Origin: Arbacia lixula
Lineage: Eukaryota > Echinodermata > Echinoidea > Arbacioida > Arbaciidae
Assembly: GCA_963669155.1 (NCBI GenBank)
Contig: OZ022594.1
Coordinates: 3,047,750-3,111,749, forward strand
Length of the DNA: 64,000 nucleotides
Direction: 5' to 3'
The position numbers and the translations under genes are program-made. Below the pieces are notes generated by a model. It did not search any database. It was not told the DNA's origin and saw only the letters and a list, made by a program, of their open reading frames with translations. Below, one piece after another: positions 20,411-32,789 of the stretch. The first letter of the stretch is position 1. Each line of letters opens with the position of its first letter.

Positions 20411-20973
20411 ACTGTCTCTACGTTCATGGCACGGTAGACCAGCTGAACCGCGGCTTCCAGCCCTTCCAGATGTTGGGCGATTCTCAGCCGTCTCCGTTCC
20501 AAGTCTTCCACCGTCTCTCCCTTCAAGATGCACTTGAGGTACTCTAGGTAGAACTTGCAGTCCACCAGTTTTGGATTCATCCACATTACCCTGGCGCAGT
20601 GGGGGTAGAATCGATCCACCTTCTGTGGGTCGAGATGTTGAACCGCTTGCCATACTTTGGCCTGTGGGTCGTCTAAACCCAAACCTTCAGGACCGTCGGG
20701 TAGTTCTGTTATACTCTTCAAAGTTTCGATAAGAGTTAGGTATTCGGTTAACATTAGTAGGTCTACTTTCCCTACTGTGATCTCCATTTCCTTGCACCAG
20801 TCTAAATCGTTTTGAGACATGTTGTGGAGCCGGTCTAGATATGATATGACGACGCTCAAAGCGAACGCTTTTTTATGTACGGGTTTAAACCCTTTTACCA
20901 TGTTTACGACGACACATTTGGTCATGACGTCATTGCAACGACACTTTCTCTTAACACGTCCGATACTACCCAT
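20386..20973 (-). CDS. Unrecognised Polinton right-end protein, N-terminal frame
   Basis: 195-residue frame from the ATG at 20973. I do not recognise the family. It is mostly helical, with a Cys/Lys-rich start (KRKCRCNDVMTKC), a leucine-rich middle (LLMLTEYLTLIETL) and an amphipathic segment near the end (EDLERRRLRIAQHLEGLEAA). The frame ends just where the downstream frame becomes protein-like, suggesting one split gene of about 345 residues. It is the first - strand gene of the element, with a cluster of cAMP-response-type palindromes over and upstream of its start. Confidence 0.55.
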   Translation of the reverse strand: MGSIGRVKRKCRCNDVMTKCVVVNMVKGFKPVHKKAFALSVVISYLDRLHNMSQNDLDWCKEMEITVGKVDLLMLTEYLTLIETLKSITELPDGPEGLGLDDPQAKVWQAVQHLDPQKVDRFYPHCARVMWMNPKLVDCKFYLEYLKCILKGETVEDLERRRLRIAQHLEGLEAAVQLVYRAMNVETVVQLRNLQ

Positions 20974-21083
20974 TTTCTATCATTCCTCACACATCCTTCA
21001 TAACGTGTCTCGACTCGTCCTTATGACGTCATCACGCGTGTCAACCACCCATGACGTCATAGTTTAAACTTAGCGCGACGTCA
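20925..21083 (-). promoter_or_regulatory. Cluster of TGACGTCA palindromes upstream of the right-end gene
   Basis: Perfect TGACGTCA at 20925-20932, 21024-21031 and 21052-21059, plus CGACGTCA at 21076-21083. Two perfect copies and the imperfect one are upstream of the ATG at 20973; the other overlaps codons near the start. CREB/ATF factors bind this palindrome in animals, so this is a plausible early promoter of the Polinton; activity is not shown by sequence. Confidence 0.6.
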
Positions 21084-21109
21084 TCTCATCCCTCATCACC
21101 TCATTAGTT

Positions 21110-21390
21110 ATGCATAATTTTGAAAATCTATACTTTTGATAATTAATTAATTACTTAATTGATTTAATTAAAATTCAATTTTTTGGAAAATTCATGCGTT
21201 GATAATTAATTAATGACTTAATTAATTAATCTAATTAAATCCATAATTTTGGGGAAAATCCATATTTTTAATTAGGTAATTAAATAAATTAATTAGTTAA
21301 TTAGTTCATTAATTTAATTATATTTGATATTTCTTAATTCAATTAATTCATTAATTAATCAATTATATTTCATATTTCATATTTTTATGG
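21110..21390. repeat. AT-rich repeat (TTAATTAA-type)
   Basis: Dense TAATTAATTA blocks with two related stretches beginning TTGATAATTAATTAAT at about 21136 and 21200. It may mark the right edge of the Polinton, but I could not find an inverted partner at the left. Confidence 0.75.
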
Positions 21391-24300
21391 CGCTATAAGT
21401 ACAAGGATACTACTTACGTAGAGTAGTAACGTAATAAGTTAATTTTGCAGCAGAGGTTTCATATTTTTTACACAGCGCTGCGCTGATGGGTCACACTTTT
21501 TCACAAGATTTTAGAACAGATGTGTAGTTGCTCTGCTCTTATCGATCTAAATATTACCTTGCATAGCATGTTTCATGTGGTGAAACAAATGTGTTATAAT
21601 CGTTTGAGAGTGTGCGTAATTTGCCTTCCGATCATTGAAGATGTTGGGAGACTCAAGCTGTACATATCTAACATTTTGATTTTAATTTGATTAAGCTGCT
21701 TAGTTCGATAACTATAACGAGATCATAGATTGTTGTTTATAAACTAATGCTAACGAGATTGTATTCTCATAATACGTGTATTGATCATTCTATGTAATTG
21801 TCATGGCTTATATCATGAGTAAAATCATCTATACCAGATGCCTCGAAACCATTAAACTTTATGTGTATCGAATGACATTTCTCTTCTCAACTTTCATGTT
21901 GTCGTGGGTATTCTGTGGATGATGCTGATTTAAAAGAGTGATTAACAGCACGTGTGTATTTGTCCATGAACAAATCTAGACGGCTTTGTTCCTTATTTGG
22001 AGCTTTGTTGCATTGTTCTTTGTTCCTCATTTACTTTCCGGCAATTACATACAACACGTACTAAATTTATATGTGTATTATTTTCCTATACAAATCATCA
22101 CTGGTTTTGAAAAAAATACCTATCACATGATATTTCATGACAGCATTGACGCGATCACAACTTAAGAAATCATCCTTTTAAACATTATAATTCTCCTCCT
22201 TGAATCAGCAAATCTCATATTCTTTTCCAACTCTTTTCCTATATATTAACATATCTATTGACATTGTTTCAATACAATGTCTTACATCCTGCTCCAAGGA
22301 TCCTGAATATCAATTCAATGAAATTCTTCATTCATCTATCAAACTTTGTTTTAAAAAATCAACAATTAATTCAAGGTATCACGAGAAAGCCCATGACTTG
22401 TAAGGTATAAATGTGAATGTGTGCTTAGAACAGGGTGAGAGTACGCAAGGATAAAAAGAGAGAGACATTGTGAGTTAATATCCAAAAAGCGCTAAATCTT
22501 AACCGTAAGGAAGGATTCCTAAAGTTTATGTGAGGAATAGTTGTATCCGGACATTTTTACATTTCATAGTCTACGTGATACTTTTGTTTCGAATAACTTC
22601 TTTCAAAATAATACAATTCCTATGTCAATGGATTTTTGACGTTTGGAAGAAAGCTTCTTCGATGAGATATGTTGTCAAGAGTGAATAACAATTGTATTGT
22701 GAATACTCGCTTGCAACGTGCAATCTTAACAAGAATTCCTATCTTCCTGGCACAATAAGATATGTATAATGAAGGCAAAATTAAGGCATTTGTTAGAGCC
22801 CAAATCTGAAATTCATTCTGATCTCAAGCAAATGCTTTATCATGGAATCGCATGGAATTCATTACTGCTGAGATGAAATGTTGCTCGTGCGAAATTCTTG
22901 TTTGTAATAACGACAAATATGCTTCTATTGTGGAAAGAACACAGCATGTTGGAAAGTTGGGACTACAGGAACGAATAGCAAAGACATAGATACCAAACAA
23001 TGTAAATGAGCTCATCAATAACTATAAGATAAAGAAATATTTGATTACATCGGCACTTCAAAATGCGGAGCATGTGAAAGCTGATACAATTTGAGAAGCA
23101 TGATTGTACTGCACACATTATTTAAACAAGGATATGAGGTGTGAAACCGGAATCTCTAAATCTCCACATCCACTGGTTCACAACCACTATGCCACAACAC
23201 ATGCACACGCTCCCGCTCATAATGCACATTCCATGAATACGACATGTATACATAAACCAATTGATAATTAATTGATAGATGTAATTTTATTCCATCAAGA
23301 CTGACATGTTTATGCACAATCTTTAAACTGAATCTGTGAAACTGAATTGAAATAAAAAGAATGGAATTTTACGTTTTATAGGGGTTTGAACTTTCAACAT
23401 GATGGCAAATGTTATTTTGAAACAATTATGATGTAACATCACTTACTACAACTGCCCAATTTTGAATACGCATCAAAATACCGGATAATGATACTCCTAA
23501 CACGGAGCATCGTTTGTACTCGAAACCTACCCCTTTAAAATATTAGTAACATCGTATGGTAGTAGACGATCAGGTATTAGGCTACATAACAATTGATCAT
23601 TAGTGAATAGCCCCTTTCAAATAACCGATACTTATATCACATCGGGGGTCAGTCTGCGACTCGTCCAAATGATCTTTATGATAAATATGTCGAAGAGTAA
23701 ATGAAGACTGAGCGCCCCCTCAAACTGCTCAAGTGACTTTGGATATTCTCGAGCACCATAATATTGACAATGAGGTTTTTCCAGGGTAGCCCGAGCAGTG
23801 TAAACACGTCTTTCACAAGAGTCTTTCACCCATACTCCCCCAGTCACTGAATCAACATCCTACCAGGTCCCTATGTCTCTCCTGGAATCGAATCATGCTG
23901 ACGAACACAAGCGGTAGCTACTGGGTGCAACCCTTACCCTCCTGACCGAGAGTCACGAGGTAGGACTCTGTACACCACGTCACGCTTCAACGACTGCGCA
24001 GATTGACAACCAGCTTGCTCCACATAGTTTGCCTCAAAGTGTCTGTATGTTTATAGGACACTACTGAGGTTTAGCAGAACAAGATATACTTAAAAGCATG
24101 GGAACTTGGAGAATTGGAAAATAGATGTTGCCATTTTTATGTAAACATAATTCGGCCCGTCTATGGTTTTCAAAGATGTGCTGTTTTGTTAATTACCCTC
24201 GATCTGTAACGATATGCTCAACCAATGGATATCATCATTCTGGCTGGCTGCAGTTCTGGTATTTTGGTGCACATCTTTATATCAATGTGCAGAGAATTAT

Positions 24301-25707
24301 GCTATTATGACCCCAATCATATTTATTGTTACTAATTACCCTGAAAGTAATCCAGCCGATAGAGAATACATTGCAATGTTTTAGTGTTTCCCGTCTCGAC
24401 AATCTGAAACAAAAGGAATTTCTTGGTAAGAAGTATTCCAAAAGACATTACGTGCTAAATTGGACCAGACTAGCAGGCAAATCTCCGATACCATTTAGTA
24501 TTGTAACGCAAAGGTGCACAAATACACGTCACACATGAATGCCTTGAATGACAGATTGTCACATGCCAACTGAACACCAACAGTTTTCAAACATAAACCC
24601 TCGTCGTACAAATTTGCTGTGCAAACGTCTCACGAGTATTAACCACCAGCACGTCTCATGTTACCAAAGTAATGACATTAAATGACGACATTACTAGCGT
24701 CAAATACCGTGCACACCTGTGTCGTGAGAAGCCAATAGTTAGATCATTTCTTGTCAGAGTTTTGTGCCTACATGTAATTTACATTCAAAATATGCAAATT
24801 AGTATGTGAGGAGTGGCATAGAGGAGGGGGCGTGGCGTTAGTATTAGCAATCTGATTGGTAGCTGATTGATGACCACCAAACTGTTCTTCGTAATATGTG
24901 TATTAGATGACGTTCGGTTCAAGTTCGCCCTTTCCAACTATATTCTCCATTCACTGCATACAGTAAGAAACACTCCAGCCTAGAAAAGCAGACCAGTCTG
25001 TACCTAATTGTATAATTTGCGTAACGTCTGTAGTGCCCGACCACACCCGCTAACTTACTTTACAGCGTGGCCTTATATTCGTAGGTTCCTGGTCTCGTCA
25101 ATAACTATTTGATTTGGAACATACATGTGTAATGTGTATACGTGCAAGGAGACCCCTACTACGAGCAGTCACGTGAATCAGGATTATCAGCTTTTTTACG
25201 AAGTTTTATCGGTGCTTGGTGAAATCCAGTGGCATGCTTTGACACGAGGTGAGCAAACGTGATTCATATGAACTAACATTCAATTTGAACGTGCGTAAGG
25301 AAATCACCGTTTAAACCTGAAATGAAACAGACATTTCAAACAGGTTGTATTAAGGGTGAAGTGCACCTGAAATTATTTGCTTTGTTTTGCTCAAGAAAGG
25401 AAAAACGTACAATAAAGAAATTAGTGAAGGTTTGGCAAAAATTTGTTCAAGGATACAACATTCATATTCAAATGCTTAATTTTTGACGACACTTTCGAGC
25501 ACAAGACGTCACAAAATAATTGTCCCACCTTTTTACGAATTGTCGTCAAGCCTTCACTGGTACGTTTTGCCGTTAAGATTAAAACCAATGTGACTTCATG
25601 TTGAATTATCTCTTTACGTTTTAATGGGTCATCTGTATGTACCGTAGATGATAGGTCTATATGGCATCTCTACTCCTACAAGTTTAAATTCTGCTATGAA
25701 GAGCTTT
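21391..25707. other. Noncoding interval with dispersed-repeat fragments
   Basis: No convincing gene; open frames are short and lack family features. A diverged repeat at about 23330-23590 (CTGTGAAACTGAAT through ATGGTAGTAGACGATC) matches 32885-33075. A stretch at about 25240-25380 matches 29970-30120. Near 24785-24870 an octamer (ATGCAAAT), a GGGGGCGTGGC box and ATTGG lie close together and could be a promoter, with weak support. Confidence 0.6.
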
Positions 25708-26518
25708 TTTGCAAAAGGGTTTACCTCCACTTTAGACCATTCTGAGAAAATCTATTTTTATTTATTCTCCCATATTGCAATATTCTTATGCGAGACTAAA
25801 TTGTCATGATATACTAATCTATCATGTGAACATAAAATTGGGTATAAGAGAAATCTACCTGTTTTCATATTTTTTAAATATTTTTTTCCAAAAATTACTT
25901 TGTAGATCTGGCCCCTTTTGCAAGCAAACTGAAATGGATCCAACCCTTTTTGAAAAATAGTGATTTTTCTTTGCCATTTTTTGTAACTTTTCAATGAGAA
26001 TTTCAACTTTTCTTTGGTATCGTCTTATTGAGCTACTTCAAATGTATACATTGAGACAATAAAATCAAATTTGATGAAAATGGATCTAACCCCTTTTTGC
26101 AAATGAACACTTCATTTTGTTTGAAAGGGGGGTTAGATCCACTAGACCATTCTGAGAAAATCTACTTTTTTAATTCTCCCATATTGCAATATTCTTATGC
26201 GAAACTAAATTGTCATGATATAATACCCTACCATGTGAACATAAAATTGTGTATAAAAGGAATCTACCTGTCTTCATACTTTCAAAATATTTTTTTTTCA
26301 AAAATTACCTTTGTAGATCTAACCCCTCTTGCAAACAAACTGAAATGGATCTAACTCCTTTTGAAAAAGAAGGTGATTTTTCTTTGCCATATTTGTTCGC
26401 TTTTTAATAGGAATTTCAACTTTTCTTTGGTATCATCGTACAAAGCTACTTCAAATCTATACAGTGTAAAAAAAAAATCAAATTTGTTGCAAAATGGATT
26501 TAACCCCTTTTGCAAATG
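25708..26518. repeat. Two-copy tandem repeat, unit about 405 bp
   Basis: TAGACCATTCTGAGAAAATC starts the shared part at about 25733 and 26141, and the copies match to TTGCAAATGA near 26518. Each copy also contains shorter echoes of an AACCCCTTTTGCAAA motif at its start, middle and end, so the unit looks built from a smaller module. Confidence 0.88.
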
Positions 26519-27357
26519 ATCTCATCATATACACAACTCTATCTACAACTACAACGTTTACTATCATAATACCGATACTATAACGTGTATAACAACAATA
26601 CTAATGAGTAAAAGACGAGAGACGAATAAAAACTCGGACTCAGTCTCTCTGTTTAAGTGGCAGCCGAATCATCATCATTATCCTTAATTCCATTGAGTGG
26701 ACATTGGGTAGTATTGTGATTGAAGAGTAAATATATTCATTGTACAGAATTCCTGGCCTTTGCATATTCTTACAATCGTTTAAGCTCATGCTAGTGAAAG
26801 AAGTATTTGAGAACATTTATTATTTTGGCAAATATCGTGCTTAGCTTTTATAGATGACAAGATAAAAGATTTGCTAAAATATAGAATGCATTATTACCCT
26901 TATCATTTTACATAATGTTATTTGTTTTAAAGTAATTAAGCAGTTAACGATGCAAACGTCTGTCATAGTTACCCCGTATTACTATGTTATTCACATGTAA
27001 TATAGAGTTTTCTCTTTTTCAACAAACCAAGCGTCTCTGATGAGATCTTATCAATCTCGTGTGGTTCATGTTTACCTACAACTTCCCATGCACAGTCTTT
27101 TATTGTTTTTACTAAAACTGACATATATGTCATTAACATCTTCCTGATGTAGTATTTTAAATGTGTTTTCAACTTTATATTTATTCTTCTGTACGCTGTT
27201 GAAGATTGAGATGTACATGTAAGAGAGTAATTATGATATTATCTTGCGGCATGCCTCCAGTTAGCCTGGTACAAATGCAATGCCTGTATGAAAATAAGGT
27301 ATAGTAGTCCACTCAAACTAGCACATCCACTTCACACTAATTGCAAATTAATAAATA
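26519..27357. other. Noncoding AT-rich interval
   Basis: I see no gene, RNA or ordered repeat here beyond short AT-rich runs. Confidence 0.6.
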
Positions 27358-27759
27358 CTACAAGCACTACTTCTACTACTACTGTTACTACTATTTATAC
27401 TACTACCACTACTACTGTTAATACTACTATTACTACTACTACTACTACTTCTACTACTACTTCTACTACTACTACTACTACTACCACTACTACTGCTAAT
27501 ACTACTATTACTACTACTACTACTTCTACTACTACGACTACCACTACTACTACTACCACTACTACTTCTACTTCTACTACTACTACTACTACTACCACCA
27601 CTACTATTACTACTCCTTCTACTACTTCTTCTACTACTAATACTACTACTATTACGACTGTTACTACTAATACTACTACTACTATTACCACTACTACTTA
27701 TACAACAAGTACTACTACTACTGCTACTGCTCCTACTACTACTGCTCCTACTACTACTT

Positions 27760-27792
<33 letters not shown>

Positions 27793-27816
27793 TTATTACT
27801 ACTGTTACTACCACTT

Positions 27817-27856
<40 letters not shown>

Positions 27857-28086
27857 TACTACGACTACCACTACTACTACTACCACTACTACTTCTACTT
27901 CTACTACTACTACTACTACTACCACCACTACTATTACTACTCCTTCTACTACTTCTTCTACTACTAATACTACTACTATTACGACTGTTACTACTAATAC
28001 TACTACTACTATTACCACTACTACTTATACAACAAGTACTACTACTACTGCTACTGCTCCTACTACTACTGCTCCTACTACTACTT

Positions 28087-28125
<39 letters not shown>

Positions 28126-28149
28126 TTATTACTACTGTTACTACCACTT

Positions 28150-28195
<46 letters not shown>

Positions 28196-28233
28196 TACTA
28201 CTACTGCTTCTACTACTACTACTACTACTACTT

Positions 28234-28268
<35 letters not shown>

Positions 28269-28559
28269 CTTACTACTACTACTACTATTACTACTACTTC
28301 TACTACTACTACTACTACTACTACTACTAAAACAACAATTACGAATGCCAATATTTCTTCTACTACTACAACTACTACTATTACCACTACTACTTATATA
28401 ACAAGTACTACTACTACTGCTACTACTGGTACTACTGCTACTGTTACTACTACTTCTACTACTATTACTTCTACTGTTACTACTACTTCTACTACTACTA
28501 CTACTACTACTACGACTACTACTACTACGACTACTAGTACCTCTACTACTACTGCTAAA

Positions 28560-28602
<43 letters not shown>

Positions 28603-28617
28603 TTATTATTACTACCT
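27358..28617. repeat. ACT-triplet array with higher-order repeats
   Basis: About 1.26 kb of ACT/TAC units with regular interruptions (ACC, TCT, ATT, GCT). A complex variant block recurs with an offset of 327 bp (ACTATTACTACTCC at about 27602 and 27929) and a later part with an offset of about 333 bp, so blocks of the array have been duplicated. The threonine-rich frame across it (27288-28670) and valine-rich frames on the other strand are by-products. Confidence 0.95.
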
Positions 28618-31030
28618 TTGCAACTTCTATTCCTGAAACATTATGTATCTTTGGTATCATTGTACAGTGATTCCTCGTTATGGTAAAGATATGCAGATGA
28701 ATTGAATAGTCTTTGCCTAGCTTCTCACCTCTAATTGTGTGTGTACCTCAGAGATTCAATAGATGTGCATGCAGCGTGATATTTCTTACTGACGGGAATG
28801 CTTACGTAATTTAACGTGCGTTGTAAAAATGATTTGAATGATCTTTAACCAAATCAAAACCTTCTGCATTTTACATGGCTCAGAATTTCATATAGACCAG
28901 TTTCATTATAAACCATGCAGTGGGGAGTACATCTATTAACATGGAGAATACTTCTTAAAAACTTTCTGTAGACAAATTTAGTTCGACTTATATTTTCAAA
29001 GCCGTCCATAACTTCTCACCTCAAATTATATGTATGCTTCAGACAATGATTTTGAATGATCTTTAACCAAAACACAACCATTCTTCATTGTAAGTGTAGT
29101 AGAATTACACATCGACCAGTTTCACCATAAACCATGCATTCCGTTTGCTAATCAGTGTATAACATCATGATTTTAAGGTTGTTTAAACATTTAACATTGC
29201 AAAAGGACACAATTGTGTGCAAATACCAACGACAAAGAGAAGCCCAACTATATAGTAACCCAGACATCTACATGTTAAAGCTGGAAATTGACTTGAAGTC
29301 TTCGAGTGGCATTTAATAAAAGTCTGATATCCCATCAAGTATCATGTTGTCTGACGCAGAAAGAGTTATGCAGACGGGCGTATTGTCCATGATTGAAAGG
29401 TTCAATCAGAGACTGTAGAAGCACACAGCACACCTCTCCGCACCTCAATCATGGCAATAGGGCGTTAAAGTGAGCCAACCGTTACTCACAGTCACTGTGC
29501 CCGGGGTTACCGCTCAATCTGTTTACGTTGTGGTGGGGACTTCACAATTATTTTTCGGGCTAACAGGAGATAATCAGAATGATCATACCTCTTTCCAACA
29601 TCAAAAATCTGAAGACATTATATATTATATATGGAGGGAGATTTCCGGTGCTTAAAGTTCATTATGTTTGGGCTGTTGCATGTTATCTGTCAATATGCTC
29701 TTGAATGTACCATACAATATTATGCTGGCCTCTGGTACTCTAGCACACACTCTTTCTAGTACTGTAAATAGGGGGAGGGGGGTTACGGTGCTTAAGGTGA
29801 ACAATGTTTATGCTATAAAGTCTATTTTATGTTATCTGTCAATATGTTGTTGCATGTAAATAACATCCATGAGTCGGACACTCCCGGGGCAAGAACGATG
29901 AAACGGTTATTATAGAAATAAATGATGTCCACATCGGAGAGCTGGCATGTTTTGTTTTTTTTTTACACTAGGTGCGAACACGTGATTTATCTGAACTATA
30001 ATTCAATTTGAGCGTGCTTGAGGAAAACAACATTTGAGCAGGAAAAGTAACAGACATCTAATTCCGGTTATACCAGGTTATATTGAAATTTAAATTGAAT
30101 TAATCTCTGTGGAAGCGGAAGTACAAATCAAACTTTAAAAAGGGGAAACATAAGTACTGGAATTACGAAGGAACAGTAATCTCGCCTTGTCAATTTAACA
30201 ATGGATTGAATAATCCGGCATTCAGAAAAACACTTAATCAAAGATTTCGTTTAATTTGATATCTCTCATCTAAGTTGTCTCAGACATGTGTTATATGCAA
30301 CGCTATCACATAGCACCAATTGTAATTGGACCCTCATAACATGAACGATATATTTGTAGATATTGAAGCTGTTTCAGAACCGTTTGTGTTTGTTCTGCGA
30401 TAGGCATTACATGCCTGCTTTTATAACACTGAATGTATTATCACCTCGCAAATAAATAATTTTTGGAAGCACCCAAAAACTAAAACCAGAAGGTGTACGA
30501 AGCAAAAGTTTGTGTTTTCCTTTTACCTGTCATAGTGTTCATCTGTCAGGGATTTCAGACGCAAACAGGTTTTTTTTTTTATCGTTTTTGGAGTGCCTTT
30601 GTGACATTTGGAAGGGTAGTTTGTTTTCATACAAATATCTCACGGGAGGTTATGATTTTGGTGGACATGCTGCCGGAATACTCTACGTATTTTCATACTG
30701 GTTAACAGACCTTGACGAACTGCACCCACACCGATTGAGAAATGCATTGAAAGATACGTTGTTTACCCCCAGAACATGACATTGGAACCGTAGTAAGATC
30801 AATGTGTACAGCTTGTCAAGATCATAATAATCATCCATTTTGTTTGTGACCGATCAATACGGATACAAATTATGTTCCGAAGTAAATGTGGAATGAAATA
30901 AATGTCATAAGCGCCCTCAAAACACCGTTCACGATTGAATGATTGAAGACAACAAAGCAACTAGCATGCTGCCATATGATGGAAGTGAATCTCGGCACCA
31001 CTCTGTCCCTAATGACAGAATCACGAACAC
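28618..31030. other. Noncoding interval, dispersed-repeat copy
   Basis: Holds diverged copies of a repeat family also seen at 32.8-33.2 and 34.8-35.3 kb: ATAGATGTGCATGCAGCGTGA at 28760 and 34930, GTACATCTATTAACATG at 28927 and 33139, and the CCGCTCAATC...GTTGTGG segment at 29509, 32827 and 35250. Order and spacing differ between copies. No gene recognised. Confidence 0.65.
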
Positions 31031-31033
31031 CAG

Positions 31034-31140
31034 CCAATCAGAAAGACTATAGTCGGTCCTGTATTTCATTGCAAGTAAAAAGCCAATAGTAGCCTGTTTT
31101 CAAGGCTGCTAGGTATTTAAAAAAAAATCATTATATAAAG
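31034..31140 (+). promoter_or_regulatory. Candidate promoter: two CCAAT boxes and a TATA box
   Basis: CCAATCA at 31034, AGCCAATAG at 31081 and TTATATAAAG at 31131-31140, with spacing typical of an RNA polymerase II core promoter; initiation would fall near 31160-31170. No first exon or downstream gene could be tied to it. Confidence 0.35.
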
Positions 31141-31479
31141 AAATTTGGCTGCAGAAGACTAATCATACTCGAAATTATTCTCAAGCTTCCCCAGTAGTAT
31201 GGGACTGATAAGAGAAAATGAGAAGAGAATGCACAGTGACTAGACTTAGAGGACGAGAGTCTGTTTTTTAGCTTGGATCATAAATGTCCGAAAGTCCGGA
31301 AGCCATGATAGGTACCTCCATGTAATAGGGGAGTCGCTGTAGCAATAGCCGCGACACTCGAGTAGATGAGCTCTAAAATGACATAAACAAAAAGGTGTGT
31401 GAAAGGGCAAATCTGAACTGTACGTATTTCACAGTGTAACGTAGAGTCATCTGCCTTATCGCTAAAGTCAATAATGGAT

Positions 31480-31830
31480 ACTTTAAAAAAAATATGGTCT
31501 AGTATTGACCCCTGACAGACTAAAACATTGATGGAGGGAGTACTTATTGACTGAGATGACTAATTCAATTTTAATGGAATTTTGAGAAGTGACCATTGTG
31601 CCAACCTTTGTCAAAGGGCAACCAGGCGTACCATGTTTCCTTAATTGTTCAAGAGAATTTGACCAGTATTGGTTGGGGGTGTTCAGCATGTTTGATGTGC
31701 TGTGCTGTGGTCTGAAGCCAAACTGTCTAAGACGGTGTCCTAGAAGGTAACTGTGAAGTCGGTGCCGTACGACAGCCTTTATGAATATGATGCAAATCAG
31801 AGAGATGGGACGCGACATACATAAATTGGA
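31480..31830 (-). pseudogene. Reverse-transcriptase relic (CR1/Jockey-like)
   Basis: A - strand frame from 31818 reads RPISLICIIFIKAVVRHRL then FGFRPQHSTSNML, the RT fingers and the region before motif A of CR1/Jockey-type elements. Farther along, two other frames contain FDKGWHNG-like and VCQGSILDHIFF-like remnants of motifs A and B. So it is a short, frameshifted and old RT piece. Clade assignment is approximate. Confidence 0.72.
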
Positions 31831-32129
31831 TTCTGAAGTCTTTCGTATATGGATTACAGATGCAGTCTTTTATTGTATGAAAACAAACCACCCATCCAAA
31901 TAACGATTAAAAACAGGTTACCTAAACAAGGTATTATTACTCGTGCATATCCTACTACTAGCACTACAAGTACTTCTACTATCAATATTGCTACTACTTC
32001 TACTACTACTACTACTGCTGCTACTTATTTTCGTCATGGACGCCGTCACGATTTGAAGGTAGTGAATATATTTTACAATGGAAAAAAGACTATTCAACAG
32101 TCCATTATGTTAAACTTGTCTTAAAGTCT

Positions 32130-32180
32130 TAAAGTGCAATTTAACCCCCCCCCCCCAAAAAAAAAAAAAAAAAAAAGAAA
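32130..32180. repeat. Poly-C / poly-A tract
   Basis: CCCCCCCCCCC run followed by a long A run and GAAA units. Another C run of about 20 lies at 32769-32788. Confidence 0.9.
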
Positions 32181-32265
32181 GAAAGAAAGAAAGAAAAGGG
32201 AGCACAGCAGAAGGGTGCGGTATTCCGAAAACGAACTTAAGAAAAATTGTATCGTATCTCAGAGA

Positions 32266-32711
32266 CTTTTATCTCTTGGTATTCCGAAAAGCCAACTTAC
32301 AATAAAAGATAAAATTGCAAATATGCAAATGAGCTAAATCGGTATTCTAAAACGCATTTAGGAAAAAAGATAATAATAAAGATAAATCTAAAACTGCTCC
32401 CAAGCGCAGCAATTTTATCTCCAGACGTACGCGCTTAGGCATATAGCATTACGTGCAAAAATAATTCGCGCATTCAACTTTTTGCACATGGGCGCATCAA
32501 ATGCAATAAGGCGCGCTGATAGATATTGATGCGCAATGTCCCTTTCAGTTTCATGACATCACACCATCAGCTTAATTGTGTTAATGTATGCAAAAGACAT
32601 GAAAGGACGTTTATTACTGGCTGCCTCTGGGAAATGAGCGCAGTTCATGCGCTCATTAATATTGGTTAATTTCTTCCTAAAATATTTTTCGGAATACCAA
32701 AGATAAAATAT
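32266..32711. mobile_element. Short inverted-repeat (MITE-like) element
   Basis: TTTTATCTCTTGGTATTCCG at 32266-32285 pairs with CGGAATACCAAAGATAAAAT at 32692-32711, one mismatch apart. AGAGATAACAATTTTATC-type sequence at the right and GATAAAATTG at the left suggest that the inverted arms extend further. No coding sequence inside. Exact ends are not resolved. Confidence 0.6.
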
Positions 32712-32789
32712 TTTAAGGACATTGTATCTTCGGGGAGATAAAATTGTTATCTCTGTGGATTTTTGGAACCCCCCCCCCCCCCCCCCCCT

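Noticed and set aside
25708..26518. CRISPR-like repeat-spacer arrangement
   Set aside because: Only two long copies with no spacers; the genome is eukaryotic.
27288..28670. 460-codon threonine-rich open frame and matching valine-rich frames on the other strand
   Set aside because: They are translations of an ACT microsatellite; no start context, splice sites or non-repeat domain support a protein.
30493..30779. Two overlapping + strand frames with hydrophobic starts
   Set aside because: The first has no ATG start, neither has a family match, and they overlap dispersed-repeat sequence.
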